Source: Pseudomonas zanjanensis (GTDB lineage: Bacteria > Pseudomonadota > Gammaproteobacteria > Pseudomonadales > Pseudomonadaceae). Taken from it: a stretch of DNA of 64,000 bases. The stretch lies in NCBI RefSeq assembly GCF_014268745.2, contig NZ_JABWRB020000001.1, positions 3,534,001-3,598,000 of the forward strand, in the 5' to 3' direction. A model generated the notes under the pieces. The model did not search any database, was not told where the DNA came from, and saw only the letters and a list, made by a program, of their open reading frames with translations. Below, piece by piece: positions 17,460 through 27,065 of this stretch. How positions within the stretch are numbered: the stretch's first letter is position 1; the number at the start of each line of letters is the position of its first letter. The translations under genes were made by a program, and so were the position numbers.

Positions 17460-18497
17460 CTACCGCGCCTGGCTTTTGCTCCAGTCCGTCAACAGGCTGT
17501 ACGCCACCGCCAGCAGGGTCGGGCCGATGAACAGGCCGATGAAACCGAAGGCGATCAACCCGCCAAACACCCCCAGCAACACAATGACCAAGGGCAGGTT
17601 GCCGCCACGGCTGATCAGGTAGGGTTTGAGCACGTTGTCCACGCCGCTGATGATGAACGTGCCCCAGATGCCGAGGAACACCGCCATCCCGTATTCGCCC
17701 TTCCACGCCAGCCACGCCGTGGCGGGGATCCAGACCAGGGGTGGGCCCATGGGAATCAGGCTCAGCAGGAACGTGACGATCCCCAGCACCAGCGCCCCTG
17801 GCACCCCGGCGATCAGGAAGCCGATCAGCGCCAGCACGGCCTGGGCCGCCGCGGTGCCGATCACGCCGTTGACCACCCGTTGCACCGTACCGGCCACCAG
17901 TTCGATGTAGTAACCGGCACGGTCGCCGATCAGGCGCTCCAGCAAGCCGTGGACAAACACCGCCAGACGCGGGCCATCGCGATAGAAAAAGAACACGAAC
18001 ACGATGCTCAGGGTCAGTTCGAGGATCCCCCCGCCGATCTGCGCGCTACGTGCCAGCAGCCAGTTGCCGACCTGCCCCAGGTACGGCCTGATGGACACCA
18101 TCATGGCCGCGCCCTGCTGGTCGATGCTGTTCCAGATGCCAACCAGCCGCCCGCCCACCAGCGGCACGCCGGCCAGCCAGTCGGGCGCTTCCGGCAAGCC
18201 ATCGACTTGTGCGTCCTTGATGAACGCAGTGGCATCGCGCACATGGTCGGCCAGGTTGAAACCCAGCCACACCAGCGGCACCGCTACCAAGAGCATCCAG
18301 CCCACCGTCAGCAACGCCGCCGCCAGGGATTCGCGGCCATTGACCCAGCGGGTCAGCAGGCGCATCAACGGCCAACTGGCGAACGCCAGCACCGCGCCCC
18401 AGAACAGCGCCGACCAGAACGGCGCCATGACCCAGAGGCTTGCGCCGAACAACACCAGGAGCAGGATCTGCACCAACAGCCGATCGTTATTGAGCAT
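17460..18497 (-). CDS. AI-2E transporter / PerM family membrane protein
   Basis: 345 aa from the ATG at 18497 (MLNNDRLLVQILLLVLFG). About seven to eight membrane helices. The conserved stretch VPGALVLGIVTFLLSLIPMGPPLVWIPA and the later FGFIGLFIGPTLLAVAYSL are the PF01594 signature. Members include quorum-signal exporters and Na+/H+ antiporters, so the function here is uncertain. Its start lies 65 bp after the stop of the DUF4892 gene on the same strand, so they may be cotranscribed. Confidence 0.9.
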   Translation of the reverse strand: MLNNDRLLVQILLLVLFGASLWVMAPFWSALFWGAVLAFASWPLMRLLTRWVNGRESLAAALLTVGWMLLVAVPLVWLGFNLADHVRDATAFIKDAQVDGLPEAPDWLAGVPLVGGRLVGIWNSIDQQGAAMMVSIRPYLGQVGNWLLARSAQIGGGILELTLSIVFVFFFYRDGPRLAVFVHGLLERLIGDRAGYYIELVAGTVQRVVNGVIGTAAAQAVLALIGFLIAGVPGALVLGIVTFLLSLIPMGPPLVWIPATAWLAWKGEYGMAVFLGIWGTFIISGVDNVLKPYLISRGGNLPLVIVLLGVFGGLIAFGFIGLFIGPTLLAVAYSLLTDWSKSQAR

Positions 18498-18561
18498 GTA
18501 GGGTCTCGAAAAAATGAACAGGACCGAGACAGCGGCGTGAAACCCGCTGCCCCGACACAGC

Positions 18562-19380
18562 TTAGCGCAGCAGTTCCAGGCGCAATCCCGTCGCTTCGCC
18601 GCTGGCGGCCTCCATGCGCGCCGCCCGGACGCCCTGGCCCGCCAGTGCCTCACGCCAGTCCTCGGCCCGGGGACCGGCGATACCGACCCGCAGGCCCGTG
18701 TCCAGGTTCAGCGCCCGGGACAACAGGCGCAACCAGGTGTCGTCCGGCTCACCGGCAAGACGCGGCAAGTCCAGGACACCGGTGTCCTTGAGCTGGCGCA
18801 ACAGCGTGGCCGATGTCGGCAGCAAGTCCCCCAGCGCTGCGTTCGCCTCGAACTGCTCGACATGCAGGTAGGCCTTGCGATTGCCGCGGGTGATGGAATA
18901 AAGCGCGATCAGCGTGTTGTCCGCCGGCGGCGCCAGGCGCAGCAGCAGGAAGGCCTGGCCGTTGTCGGCGCCATAGAGCTTGGCATTGCCGAAGACGTCG
19001 TTGGCCCACAGGCTGCTTTCGCCGCAATCGCGGGCCTGGCACCAGAACAACAGCTCGGCGCCCTGTTTCTGCAACGCTTCGCGAGCCGCGGTAAAGGCTT
19101 GGGTGGCGGAATGTTCCGGCGGCAGTTCGTAGGTGACCGACGTGACATTCCCACGGGCATCGACCTGGCCGTCAAAGCGCAACTGGCCGCTGATCTTGCG
19201 GATCGAGCCCATGGGGTAGACGCGTTCCAGATCGCTGCCTTGCCGGTAATCGACGATTTGGGCATCGGGCATGCGCGGCACGCGTTCCAAGTCGCGACTG
19301 CCCGGCACATCGACGGCGAACGACGCCGGGCTGAGGCAGGCCAGCGCCAGCAGGACGAGTGAGTGAACGGATAATTTCAT
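18562..19380 (-). CDS. DUF4892 family exported protein
   Basis: 272 aa from the ATG at 19380 (MKLSVHSLVLLALACLSPASFA), which starts a clean signal peptide cleaved after SFA. The mature part begins VDVPGSRDLERVPRMPDAQI and matches the DUF4892 proteins common in Pseudomonas. The single early cysteine (LACLS) is inside the signal helix and is not followed by a mature start, so it is probably not a lipoprotein. Function unknown; likely periplasmic or outer-membrane associated. Confidence 0.82.
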   Translation of the reverse strand: MKLSVHSLVLLALACLSPASFAVDVPGSRDLERVPRMPDAQIVDYRQGSDLERVYPMGSIRKISGQLRFDGQVDARGNVTSVTYELPPEHSATQAFTAAREALQKQGAELLFWCQARDCGESSLWANDVFGNAKLYGADNGQAFLLLRLAPPADNTLIALYSITRGNRKAYLHVEQFEANAALGDLLPTSATLLRQLKDTGVLDLPRLAGEPDDTWLRLLSRALNLDTGLRVGIAGPRAEDWREALAGQGVRAARMEAASGEATGLRLELLR

Positions 19381-19509
19381 CGGATCGGCTTGGCCTGGGA
19401 CGCTTGAACGCAACGGGCGTCGTCGATGCACTGCGAAGCTGGCAAACAGAGGTCTGTCATGGTTGTCTCCTTTTCAACCCGCCCAGCCTCGACAGTTGCC
19501 CGGCGCAAG

Positions 19510-20361
19510 TCAAGGAACGGTGAAGAACCGATTGAAACAGTCTGCTACAAGCCCGGCACCGACCTCGTCGTTCAGGTGCAAATGATGGCCGCCGGGCAAC
19601 TGCTCATGACTGAAGGGTAGACGCTCCAGCAGCTCCGGGTGTTGGCCAAGCATGCCGTCGGCCGCCACTACCAGATGCGCCGGACAAGCGACCCGGGCAA
19701 CGAACGCCATGGCCTGCTCTTCGGTCAGGCGCAGGGGCGATGGCAGGGTCAGGCGGTTGTCGGTGCGCCAGGTGTACCCCCCCGGCACCGGCATCAGGCC
19801 GCGCTGGGCCAGCAACTCGGCAGCCTCACGGCTGACCGCCACCAGCCCCTTCATGCGCGCTTCGATGGCTCGGTCGAGGGTTTTGTAGACCGGCTTGCGT
19901 TTTTGCTGCAAATCCAACTGGGCTTGCAGGGCCATGCCCATGCGTTCGGCCGCGTTATCACCTTTGGCGGTCGGAGGAATCACCCCGTCGATCAACCCCA
20001 GGTGCGTCACCCGTTCCGGCAGGGAACCGGCCAGCACCAGCGACACGATGGCGCCCATGGAATGCCCCAACAGGGCGAAGCGCCTCAAGCCCAGTTGTTC
20101 GGCCACTTGCAGCACATCGTGGGCGTAGTCCCACAAGGCATAGCCGGCACCCGGCGGCCGGTGCCCGGAATGACCGTGGCCGGCCATGTCCAGGGCGATC
20201 ACCCGCAGCCCTTCGAGCCTGGGCGCCAGGCGGACGAAGCTGTTGGCGTTGTCCAGCCAACCGTGCAGGGCAATCACCGGCAGCCCGTCTTCCGGACCGG
20301 ACAAGTGAGCCGCCAGTTCGATGTGAGGCAGGCTCAGGCGGACCTCTTCGACCACGCTCAT
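19510..20361 (-). CDS. Alpha/beta hydrolase
   Basis: 283 aa from the ATG at 20361. Nucleophile elbow GHSMGAIVS, oxyanion segment ALHGWLDNANSFVRLAP, and likely catalytic His in PGGHHLHLND near the C-terminus. Cytoplasmic, no signal peptide. Its ATG overlaps the stop of the upstream hydrolase gene by 4 bp (ATGA), so the two are coupled. Substrate unknown; esterase or thioesterase activity is plausible. Confidence 0.9.
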   Translation of the reverse strand: MSVVEEVRLSLPHIELAAHLSGPEDGLPVIALHGWLDNANSFVRLAPRLEGLRVIALDMAGHGHSGHRPPGAGYALWDYAHDVLQVAEQLGLRRFALLGHSMGAIVSLVLAGSLPERVTHLGLIDGVIPPTAKGDNAAERMGMALQAQLDLQQKRKPVYKTLDRAIEARMKGLVAVSREAAELLAQRGLMPVPGGYTWRTDNRLTLPSPLRLTEEQAMAFVARVACPAHLVVAADGMLGQHPELLERLPFSHEQLPGGHHLHLNDEVGAGLVADCFNRFFTVP

Positions 20362-21152
20362 GCGCTGCGCCCTTCCCAACGCTGGAAGAGGTTCTTGAGC
20401 AGGTTCGCCGTGTCTTGCGGACGTTCGAGGGGGAACATGTGACCGCCGGGCATGCTCAGGGATTCGCCATGGAGCATGCGTCCCACCGAACGGGTGTGAT
20501 GGCGCATCACCACGCGACTCTGCCGGCCGCGCACCACGGCCAATGGCACCTTGAGCTTACGGGGCCGACCCGGGCTGGTGTGCGGCACGCCGCGGTAAAT
20601 GCTGATTTCCGTGGCCGGGTCGAAGCGCAGCCGCAGCCGGTCGCCGACTTGTTGCAGGCCGTGTTGCAGGTAGGCGTCGAAGCAATCCGGGTCAAAACCG
20701 CGAAACAGTGTCTTGCCGGCAAAATACTGCCGGGCCGACGCCAGGTCGGCAAACTCCTCGCGCCGCCCCAGGGTCCGGCCGGCCGGGGTCAGGCGATCAA
20801 TAAACCCCAAGCGCTTGGCCGCCAGGATGACCCACTGGTCGGTACGGGTCAGCACTGGCGAATCGAGCATGACCACGCCGCGGTACAGCTCAGGGCAGCG
20901 CAACGCCGCGTGCAGGTGCAGCACGCCGCCCAGGGAGTGGCCGACGCCCCACACTGGCGCCGGCTGCTGTTCCAGGTGATGGATCAGTTCGTCCACCAGG
21001 TTGTGCCAGTTGTCGTCGACCGGAAAGCGCGGGTCATGGCCGTGCAATTCCAAATGCGCGACCTGGTACTGCGGCGCCAGCGCGGCGAACAACTTGCCGT
21101 AGGTGGCCGAGGGAAACCCATTGGCGTGGGCGAAAAAAATCTGTTGCGACAT
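20358..21152 (-). CDS. Alpha/beta hydrolase
   Basis: 264 aa from the ATG at 21152 (MSQQIFFAHANGFPSATYGK). Nucleophile motif GVGHSLGGVLHL, catalytic His region SMPGGHMFPLERPQD, and HANGFP as the oxyanion strand. The second hydrolase of a translationally coupled pair that looks like an old duplication (both end in a PGGH motif). The first 99 codons of the longer open frame run through a REP pair and are not coding. Confidence 0.9.
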   Translation of the reverse strand: MSQQIFFAHANGFPSATYGKLFAALAPQYQVAHLELHGHDPRFPVDDNWHNLVDELIHHLEQQPAPVWGVGHSLGGVLHLHAALRCPELYRGVVMLDSPVLTRTDQWVILAAKRLGFIDRLTPAGRTLGRREEFADLASARQYFAGKTLFRGFDPDCFDAYLQHGLQQVGDRLRLRFDPATEISIYRGVPHTSPGRPRKLKVPLAVVRGRQSRVVMRHHTRSVGRMLHGESLSMPGGHMFPLERPQDTANLLKNLFQRWEGRSA

Positions 21153-21277
21153 GACAGCCGATCCATTGGGGAACTGCGGCAGATTGTCCGCAGAACCCGA
21201 CGGCGCGGCAATGACCGTAACTGACAGGAATGATGACAGTCGGGCTTGGGCTATGGGGTTGTATGAGCGATGAAACC

Positions 21278-21400
21278 TGTGGCGAGGGAGCTTGCTCCCG
21301 CTGGGCCGCGAAGCGGCCCCCAAAACATCTGCCTGATAAACCGCAGCGCCTGGTCTTGGGCCTGCTGCGCAGTCCAGCGGGAGCAAGCTCCCTCGCCACA
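21278..21400. repeat. REP pair, type GAGGGAGCTTGCTCCCGC
   Basis: Inward pair between the thioesterase stop and the hydrolase start, two genes on the same strand. Confidence 0.92.
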
Positions 21401-21426
21401 AGGGCGTTTCACCCGCCATAAGGGGT

Positions 21427-21870
21427 TCAACGCGCCGGTGGTTGCTCACCCAGCGGCACCACGGCCATGGTCAGGCGCGACACGCAATTGAGCTTGCCCT
21501 CGTCATTGACCAGGCGAATGTCCCAGACCTGGGTGGTACGGCCCAGGTGAACCATCCGGGCCGTGGCCGTTACCCGTCCGCTGCGCACGCCGCGCAGGTG
21601 GTTGGCATTGATCTCCAGGCCGACGCAATAGAACTTGCTGGCATCCACACACAGGTAGGCGGCCATGGACCCGACCGTTTCGGCCAGGACCACCGAAGCA
21701 CCGCCATGCAACAGGCCGAACGGCTGGTGGGTACGCTGATCGACCACCATGCTGGCGGTCAGGGACTCGTCGTCGAACGACTCGAAACGGATATCCAGCA
21801 CTTCGCTGATGGTGTTTTTACCGGCGGCGTTCAGTTGCTCGATGTTGGGGGTGGTGCGCCACAGACTCAT
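21427..21870 (-). CDS. Hotdog-fold thioesterase (PaaI/YdiI type)
   Basis: 147 aa, one hotdog domain. The motif FGLLHGGASVVLAETVGSMA carries the HGG turn and the catalytic Glu of the YdiI/PaaI group, which hydrolyses aromatic or acyl CoA esters. Substrate not predictable. Monocistronic. Confidence 0.93.
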   Translation of the reverse strand: MSLWRTTPNIEQLNAAGKNTISEVLDIRFESFDDESLTASMVVDQRTHQPFGLLHGGASVVLAETVGSMAAYLCVDASKFYCVGLEINANHLRGVRSGRVTATARMVHLGRTTQVWDIRLVNDEGKLNCVSRLTMAVVPLGEQPPAR

Positions 21871-21917
21871 CGCTGCCCTTCCTTTTTGGTTTTATTACAT
21901 TCAATCCTGCACAGCAC

Positions 21918-21945
21918 GGTGGGAGCAAGGCTTGCCCGCGATGCA
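21918..21945. repeat. Single degenerate REP
   Basis: GTGGGAGCAAGGCTTGCCCGCGATG resembles one arm of the GGGAGCGAGCTTGCTCGCGA type, but the centre is changed to a different palindrome (GCAAGGCTTGCC). No partner arm is visible. Confidence 0.7.
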
Positions 21946-21966
21946 GACGCTGGGGTGGATCAGGTA

Positions 21967-22410
21967 TTACAGGCGCTTGAGGCTCATCGCCCCGGCCAGC
22001 GGCATATCGCCTTCCAGCTCGGCCAGCCCAGCCGTTTGCACTTGCTCGGGCTGTTGCAGGTGGCCGTGCTGCAGGAGGCCCAGCAGGCTGCCCACCAACG
22101 GGTTATGGCTGACCAGCAGCACGTCGTCCTGATCCTTCAGATGCCGCAACACATCGGCCGGCCGAGTCTCCGGCGTGAGCCAGTCGACGGTGATCAGTTC
22201 AGGTTCAAAGCCCAGTGCTTCGCGCACCAGTTGCGCGGTCTGTTGGGCACGCACATAAGGGCTGGCATAGATGGCTCGCAATGGCTCACCCATCAACCGG
22301 CCGGCACTGAGCAACACTTCCTCGCGGCCATGCACCGTCAAGACCCGCTCTGGATCGGGACGCACACCATGGGGCTCTGCCTCTCCGTGACGCAATACCC
22401 ACAGTTTCAT
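21967..22410 (-). CDS. sixA: Phosphohistidine phosphatase SixA
   Basis: 147 aa. Begins MKLWVLRHGEAEP, the RHG active-site motif of the histidine phosphatase superfamily; the second catalytic His is in LVSHNPLVGSLLG. SixA removes phosphate from histidine of phosphotransfer (HPt or PTS) proteins. Its ATG overlaps the stop of the DUF4389 gene by 4 bp. Confidence 0.93.
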   Translation of the reverse strand: MKLWVLRHGEAEPHGVRPDPERVLTVHGREEVLLSAGRLMGEPLRAIYASPYVRAQQTAQLVREALGFEPELITVDWLTPETRPADVLRHLKDQDDVLLVSHNPLVGSLLGLLQHGHLQQPEQVQTAGLAELEGDMPLAGAMSLKRL

Positions 22411-22754
22411 AGCTTCGGCTCCTCGTCCCGGACCGGATGCGGCGCCGGCGCCACGGCGTGAGGCGCTTCACCTTCCGGCGTGCGTGGGGTCGGCCAGTCC
22501 GCGAACGGCCAGGGCTTCTGGTCGCTGTGGAAGGTGCCGAAACGGCCGATCTGCGCCAGGAACTGGCTCAGGCTGTCACCGAAATTCATCAGGCTCGCGC
22601 TGGGCGCGCCGTAGATCAGCCGATAGATCAATTGCACCAGCACCACGGCGCCGAGGATGAATTGCGCCACCTGCCAGACCAGCAGGTAAACCACCATCCA
22701 CAGCACACGCAGCAGGATGGATTCGTATTGGGGTTGCCCTTGCGGATCGTTCAT
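22407..22754 (-). CDS. DUF4389 membrane protein
   Basis: 115 aa. One or two hydrophobic helices (about 14-45, VLWMVVYLLVWQVAQFILGA), then a Pro-rich acidic tail. The LIYGAPSASLMNFGDSLSQF block is the DUF4389 signature. Coupled to sixA and 29 bp behind gpsA, so it is probably in a gpsA-DUF4389-sixA operon. Function unknown. Confidence 0.9.
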   Translation of the reverse strand: MNDPQGQPQYESILLRVLWMVVYLLVWQVAQFILGAVVLVQLIYRLIYGAPSASLMNFGDSLSQFLAQIGRFGTFHSDQKPWPFADWPTPRTPEGEAPHAVAPAPHPVRDEEPKL

Positions 22755-22783
22755 GGCTCGCTCCTGCTTGCGTCAATAGCGGT

Positions 22784-23809
22784 TCAGTTGAAACCGCTGG
22801 TGGAAATGAAATCAACGTCGGTCTTCGGTTCACCACGCATCAACAGCTCGATCACCTGTTCCAGCGTGCGCCCTTCGAACAGGATCGCGTGCAGCCCGGC
22901 GACCAGCGGCATGTACACCCCCGCCTCCTGGGACTTGGCCTTGAGCACCTTGAGGGTATTGACCCCTTCGGCCACTTCACCCAGGCGCGACACAGCCTCA
23001 TCAAGGCTCAAGCCTTGGCCAAGGGCAAAGCCGACCTGATAGTTGCGACTCTTGGGCGAGGAACAGGTGACGATCAGATCGCCCACTCCGGCCAATCCCA
23101 GGAAGGTCATCGGGTTGGCGCCTTGGCTGACGGCGAAGCGGGTCATTTCCGCCAGCGCGCGGGTGATCAGCATGCTCTTGGTGTTCTCGCCCATGTCCAG
23201 CGCCACCGCCATGCCGGCGATGATGGCATAGACGTTCTTCAGTGCACCGCCCAACTCCACTCCAAAACGGTCAGCACTGGCGTAGACCCGAAAGGTGCGG
23301 CCATGGAGTGCGGCCTGGACCTGTTGGCACAATTGCTCATCCTCACTGGCGACCACCGTGGCCGTCAGCGCGTGCTCGGCGATTTCCCGCGCCAGGTTCG
23401 GACCGGAAATCACACCGATCCGCGCCTTGGGGGCGATTTCTTCGAGAATTTCGCTCATCAGCTTGAAGGTCTGGGCTTCGATGCCCTTGGTCAGGCTCAC
23501 CAACAGTTTGCCGCTCAGGCGCTCGGCATGGGGTGCCAACACCGAACGCAAGGCGCTGGACGGCAAGGCGACGAAGAACAGGTCGCTACCCTCCAGGGTG
23601 GCCTGCAAGTCAGTCACCGGCACCACTTCCGGGCGGATCTTGATGCCCTTGAGGTAACGTGGGTTCTCGCGGTTGACCCGGATGGCCTCGGCCTGTTCCG
23701 GGTCACGCATCCACTGGCGCACCGGGTGGCCATTCTCGGCCAGCAGGTTAGCCACGGCGGTACCGAAACTCCCGCCCCCCAGGACCGCAATCGGGCGCTG
23801 TTCAGTCAT
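22784..23809 (-). CDS. gpsA: Glycerol-3-phosphate dehydrogenase [NAD(P)+]
   Basis: 341 aa from the ATG at 23809 ([20 protein letters not shown]). It reduces dihydroxyacetone phosphate to sn-glycerol 3-phosphate for phospholipid synthesis. The GGGSFGTA dinucleotide motif, the LTKGIE block, the catalytic Lys in [12 protein letters not shown] and [13 protein letters not shown] are all present. An in-frame ATG five codons upstream is possible but lies closer to no ribosome site. Confidence 0.96.
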   Translation of the reverse strand: MTEQRPIAVLGGGSFGTAVANLLAENGHPVRQWMRDPEQAEAIRVNRENPRYLKGIKIRPEVVPVTDLQATLEGSDLFFVALPSSALRSVLAPHAERLSGKLLVSLTKGIEAQTFKLMSEILEEIAPKARIGVISGPNLAREIAEHALTATVVASEDEQLCQQVQAALHGRTFRVYASADRFGVELGGALKNVYAIIAGMAVALDMGENTKSMLITRALAEMTRFAVSQGANPMTFLGLAGVGDLIVTCSSPKSRNYQVGFALGQGLSLDEAVSRLGEVAEGVNTLKVLKAKSQEAGVYMPLVAGLHAILFEGRTLEQVIELLMRGEPKTDVDFISTSGFN

Positions 23810-24008
23810 ATGCAATCCGTTCATCCATACCAAGTGGCAATGCGGGGCATTATACGGAGCGGCCGGATGGCGACCAGCCCCGGCAACAATTACCGCCAGC
23901 TGTAGGAAGCTGACCACCAATTCCCAGGAAAATGCTGTCAACGTGAATGGAAAAGTCGTTCAGCTCAGTTAACATGCCCGTCATCCGTCCGTTCTCATAG
24001 GCTGTGCC

Positions 24009-26132
24009 GTGTCCGTTGGCCCTTCCCGTTCAGGTTCGTCCCTGCTCTTGGCGCTGATCATCAGCCCGCCAGTGCTGGCCGACGACTTGTTCGTGGACAG
24101 CCAGCCCCTGCCCCAGGTACTGACGGCCACGCGCCTGAAGCAATCGCCGGCGGCGGTGCCAGGCAGCATGACCGTGCTCGACAGCGAGCTGATCAAGGCC
24201 AGCGGCGCCCGGGACATCAGCGAATTGCTGCGCCTGGTACCGGGCATGATGGTCGGCAACATCACCGGCAACCAGGCCGCCGTGAACTACCACGGCACCA
24301 ACGCCAGCGAAGCGCGGCGCATGCAAGTGCTGATCGACGGCCGCTCGGTGTACCGCGCCGGCCTGGCCACCGTGGACTGGAGCGATATTCCGGTGGCCAT
24401 GGAAGACATCGAGCGGATCGAAGTCTTCCGCGGCCCCAACACCGTCAGCTATGGCGCCAACGCGCTGATGGCGGTGGTCAACATCATCACCCGCGTCCCG
24501 GCCGACAGCCATGGCACCCGGTTGAAAATCACCCGGGGCCAGCGTGGCATCAGTGACTGGTACGCCAGCCAGGGCAGCGGCTGGGAAGGCGGCGACCTGC
24601 GGTTGTCGCTGTCCGGCCAGGAGGAGGATGGCTTTGACAGCGACCGCAACGGTGCCGACTACCGCGACAGCCGCCGCCTGAATCGCTTCAATCTGTCCGT
24701 CAGCCAGACCCTGGACGAACGGCAGAGCATCGACTGGCAATTGAACGCCAAGGACGGGACCAACCAGCGACCTTATACCTACCGTCCCGTGTTCGCCGGG
24801 ATTACCGCCGCTGGGGATAATTCCGACGTCATCGCCAAGGACTATGCCGGCTCACTGCGTTGGAACCTGGACCTGGATCCCGACCACAGCCTTTATGTAC
24901 AAGGCTCGATCCAGCACTGGGATCGCCAACAGACCTGGCGCGCCTGTGACGCCGAGGTGTCTTTCAGCCCGCAACTGACCGACCTGTGGCAGCTCAACCC
25001 CAACTATGCCGAGAAGCTGGCGCGCAATATCCCCAGCTATACCAGCATCGGCGCGCCACCCGGCACGCCACAGGAACAGGCGTTGGCCAACCAGGTGCTC
25101 GATCAGTGGCGCAACGGCGCCTCGCGGACCCTGTGCGGCGATATCGACCAGAGCGCCCGGGAATCGCGCTACGACCTGGAGATCCAGGACACCCTGAGCC
25201 TGTCCGACAGCCTGCGACTGGTCACCGGCGCCAATTATCGCTACGACCGGGCCGACTCGGAGACGTACTTCAACGGCACCCTGGACGACACCACCTGGCG
25301 CCTGTTCGGCCAGCTCGAATGGCGGGCTACCGAGCATTGGCTATTGCAGGGTGGCGCGATGTTCGAGGACACCCGCCTGACCGGCAGCTCGCTGACCCCA
25401 CGGGTCGCGGTCAACTACCTGATCACCCCGCGCCACGGCCTGCGGGCGGTGTACTCCGAAGCCGTGCGCTCGCCGGACATGTTCGAGAACAACGTCAACT
25501 GGAGCTACCAGGTCACCAACCTGCAGCCTGCCGCCTTCGGCCAGAACAGTGCCCGTTATTTCGTCCGGACCCGCGGCCCGGGCAACCTGGAGCAAGAGCA
25601 CATGCGCTCTCGGGAACTGGGCTACAACGGTTATTTCGTGGACGTGGGCCTGGCGGTCGACGTGAAGCTGTTCCATGACGAAATCACCGGCATGATCAGC
25701 GAACCGCTGCGCAACAATCAGTACATCGCCAGCAATGCCAATGAATCGCAGTTCTCCGGGGTCGAGACCCAGTTCGACTGGCGCATGACCAGCGCCGACC
25801 GTCTGCGCCTGACCTATGCCTATGTCGACGCCCAGGCCAGCAACCCCCTCGACGAACAACTGACCGCCCGCAACAGCGGTTCGGCCGGCTGGCTACGGGA
25901 CTGGGGCCAGGGCTGGAACAGTGCGCTGTTCTACTACGCCGCCGACGACCTCAACGGTTATCGCTTCGAACGGGTCGACACCCGCCTCGCCCGGCGCATT
26001 CCCCTGGGCAAGGCCAGCCTGGAACTGGCGGGCGTGCTGCAACAGCGCCTGGACAACCAGCCCATGACCTTCGTCGACAACCGCTACGACTCCCGCCATG
26101 TGGTGTACTTCAGCGCGGAGCTATCGTTCTAG
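24009..26132 (+). CDS. TonB-dependent outer-membrane receptor
   Basis: 707 aa from a GTG. The signal peptide is about 25 residues (SLLLALIISPPVLA). Plug domain about 30-170 with ELLRLVPGMMVG and IERIEVFRGPNTVSYG; a beta-barrel follows and ends in the C-terminal Phe (YFSAELSF) needed for outer-membrane assembly. No N-terminal secretin/STN signalling domain. Two cysteines near 316 and 377 could form a loop disulfide. Followed without gap by the binding-protein gene and then the hybrid kinase gene, an unusual receptor-sensor arrangement. Ligand unknown. Confidence 0.92.
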   Translation: MSVGPSRSGSSLLLALIISPPVLADDLFVDSQPLPQVLTATRLKQSPAAVPGSMTVLDSELIKASGARDISELLRLVPGMMVGNITGNQAAVNYHGTNASEARRMQVLIDGRSVYRAGLATVDWSDIPVAMEDIERIEVFRGPNTVSYGANALMAVVNIITRVPADSHGTRLKITRGQRGISDWYASQGSGWEGGDLRLSLSGQEEDGFDSDRNGADYRDSRRLNRFNLSVSQTLDERQSIDWQLNAKDGTNQRPYTYRPVFAGITAAGDNSDVIAKDYAGSLRWNLDLDPDHSLYVQGSIQHWDRQQTWRACDAEVSFSPQLTDLWQLNPNYAEKLARNIPSYTSIGAPPGTPQEQALANQVLDQWRNGASRTLCGDIDQSARESRYDLEIQDTLSLSDSLRLVTGANYRYDRADSETYFNGTLDDTTWRLFGQLEWRATEHWLLQGGAMFEDTRLTGSSLTPRVAVNYLITPRHGLRAVYSEAVRSPDMFENNVNWSYQVTNLQPAAFGQNSARYFVRTRGPGNLEQEHMRSRELGYNGYFVDVGLAVDVKLFHDEITGMISEPLRNNQYIASNANESQFSGVETQFDWRMTSADRLRLTYAYVDAQASNPLDEQLTARNSGSAGWLRDWGQGWNSALFYYAADDLNGYRFERVDTRLARRIPLGKASLELAGVLQQRLDNQPMTFVDNRYDSRHVVYFSAELSF

Positions 26133-27065
26133 ATGTCCCGGCGCCGCCCCCGCAAGACGCCATTTCATGGCCGCCTGACGCTGGCCCTGTGCCTGGTGTT
26201 TGCCGGCTGGCTGGCAACCCTCCAGGCCAGGGCCGCCGAAATCCTGTTGACCGGCGCCGAGGACAGCCCCGGCGTACAGTCTTTCACCCAGGCCCTGAAA
26301 ACCCTGCGCCCCGAAGACAGCGTACGCTTTACACCACTGGCCAACCTGCCGACGCCGGACAAGCTGCCGGACACTGTGCGCCTGATCCTGCTTGACTTGC
26401 CCAGCCTGGAGTGGCGCCTGCAAGACGCGCGGGGCCCGGCCACCCTGGTCCTGCGCATCAGCCGCCAGCAAGCCCGCGACCGCCTGGGCGATGCGACGCC
26501 CGCGCACCTCAGCCTGCTGTGGAGCGATCCACCGATGGCGCGGCAACTGCGGCTGATCCGCACCATCCTGCCGCAAGTGCGACGGGTCGGCGTGCTGTAT
26601 GACACCCACAGTGAATTCCTGCTCAAGGATCTCCAACAGGCCGCGGCACCGCTGGGCCTGGTCATCGTCAGCGAACGTTGGGACGACACCAGCGACAGCC
26701 GTCCCCTGCAAAACCTGCTGGGCCAAAGCGATGTGCTGCTGGGCCTGGATGACCCCGACTTGTACAACCCCAAGACCGTGAAGAACCTGTTGCTCAGCAG
26801 CTATGCCCGGCAACGCGCGCTGATCGGGCCCAGCGCCGCATTCGTCAAGGCCGGCAGCCTGGCCAGCACCTACAGCGACCAACAAGACTGGCTGGCGATT
26901 CTCGACGACCTGCTTGACCGCCCCGCCACGACCTGGCCGCGCACGCTGTATCCGGACCGCTTCAAAGTCCTGGGCAACCGGCAGGTCTCCCGCTCGCTGG
27001 GGATCGAACCGATTGACGCCGAATCCGTCGCGGCAACGTTGGCCGAAGGAGAACACCGCCCATGA
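26133..27065 (+). CDS. ABC-type periplasmic binding protein (ABC_sub_bind-like)
   Basis: 310 aa. Starts directly after the receptor stop. The N-terminal signal peptide (LTLALCLVFAGWLATLQARA) is preceded by a basic stretch. RTILPQVRRVGVLYDTHSEF and the SDVLLGLDDPDLYNPKTVKNLL region match the ABC_sub_bind (PF04392) periplasmic-binding fold. No ABC permease or ATPase is nearby. Because it overlaps the sensor kinase gene by 4 bp (ATGA), it more likely presents a ligand to the kinase than feeds a transporter; this is inference. Confidence 0.82.
   Translation: MSRRRPRKTPFHGRLTLALCLVFAGWLATLQARAAEILLTGAEDSPGVQSFTQALKTLRPEDSVRFTPLANLPTPDKLPDTVRLILLDLPSLEWRLQDARGPATLVLRISRQQARDRLGDATPAHLSLLWSDPPMARQLRLIRTILPQVRRVGVLYDTHSEFLLKDLQQAAAPLGLVIVSERWDDTSDSRPLQNLLGQSDVLLGLDDPDLYNPKTVKNLLLSSYARQRALIGPSAAFVKAGSLASTYSDQQDWLAILDDLLDRPATTWPRTLYPDRFKVLGNRQVSRSLGIEPIDAESVAATLAEGEHRP

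Noticed and set aside
17283..18791. 502-codon open frame on the plus strand
   Set aside because: Begins in repeats, crosses a REP pair and is antisense to the AI-2E/PerM gene; Gln/His/Arg-rich without motifs.
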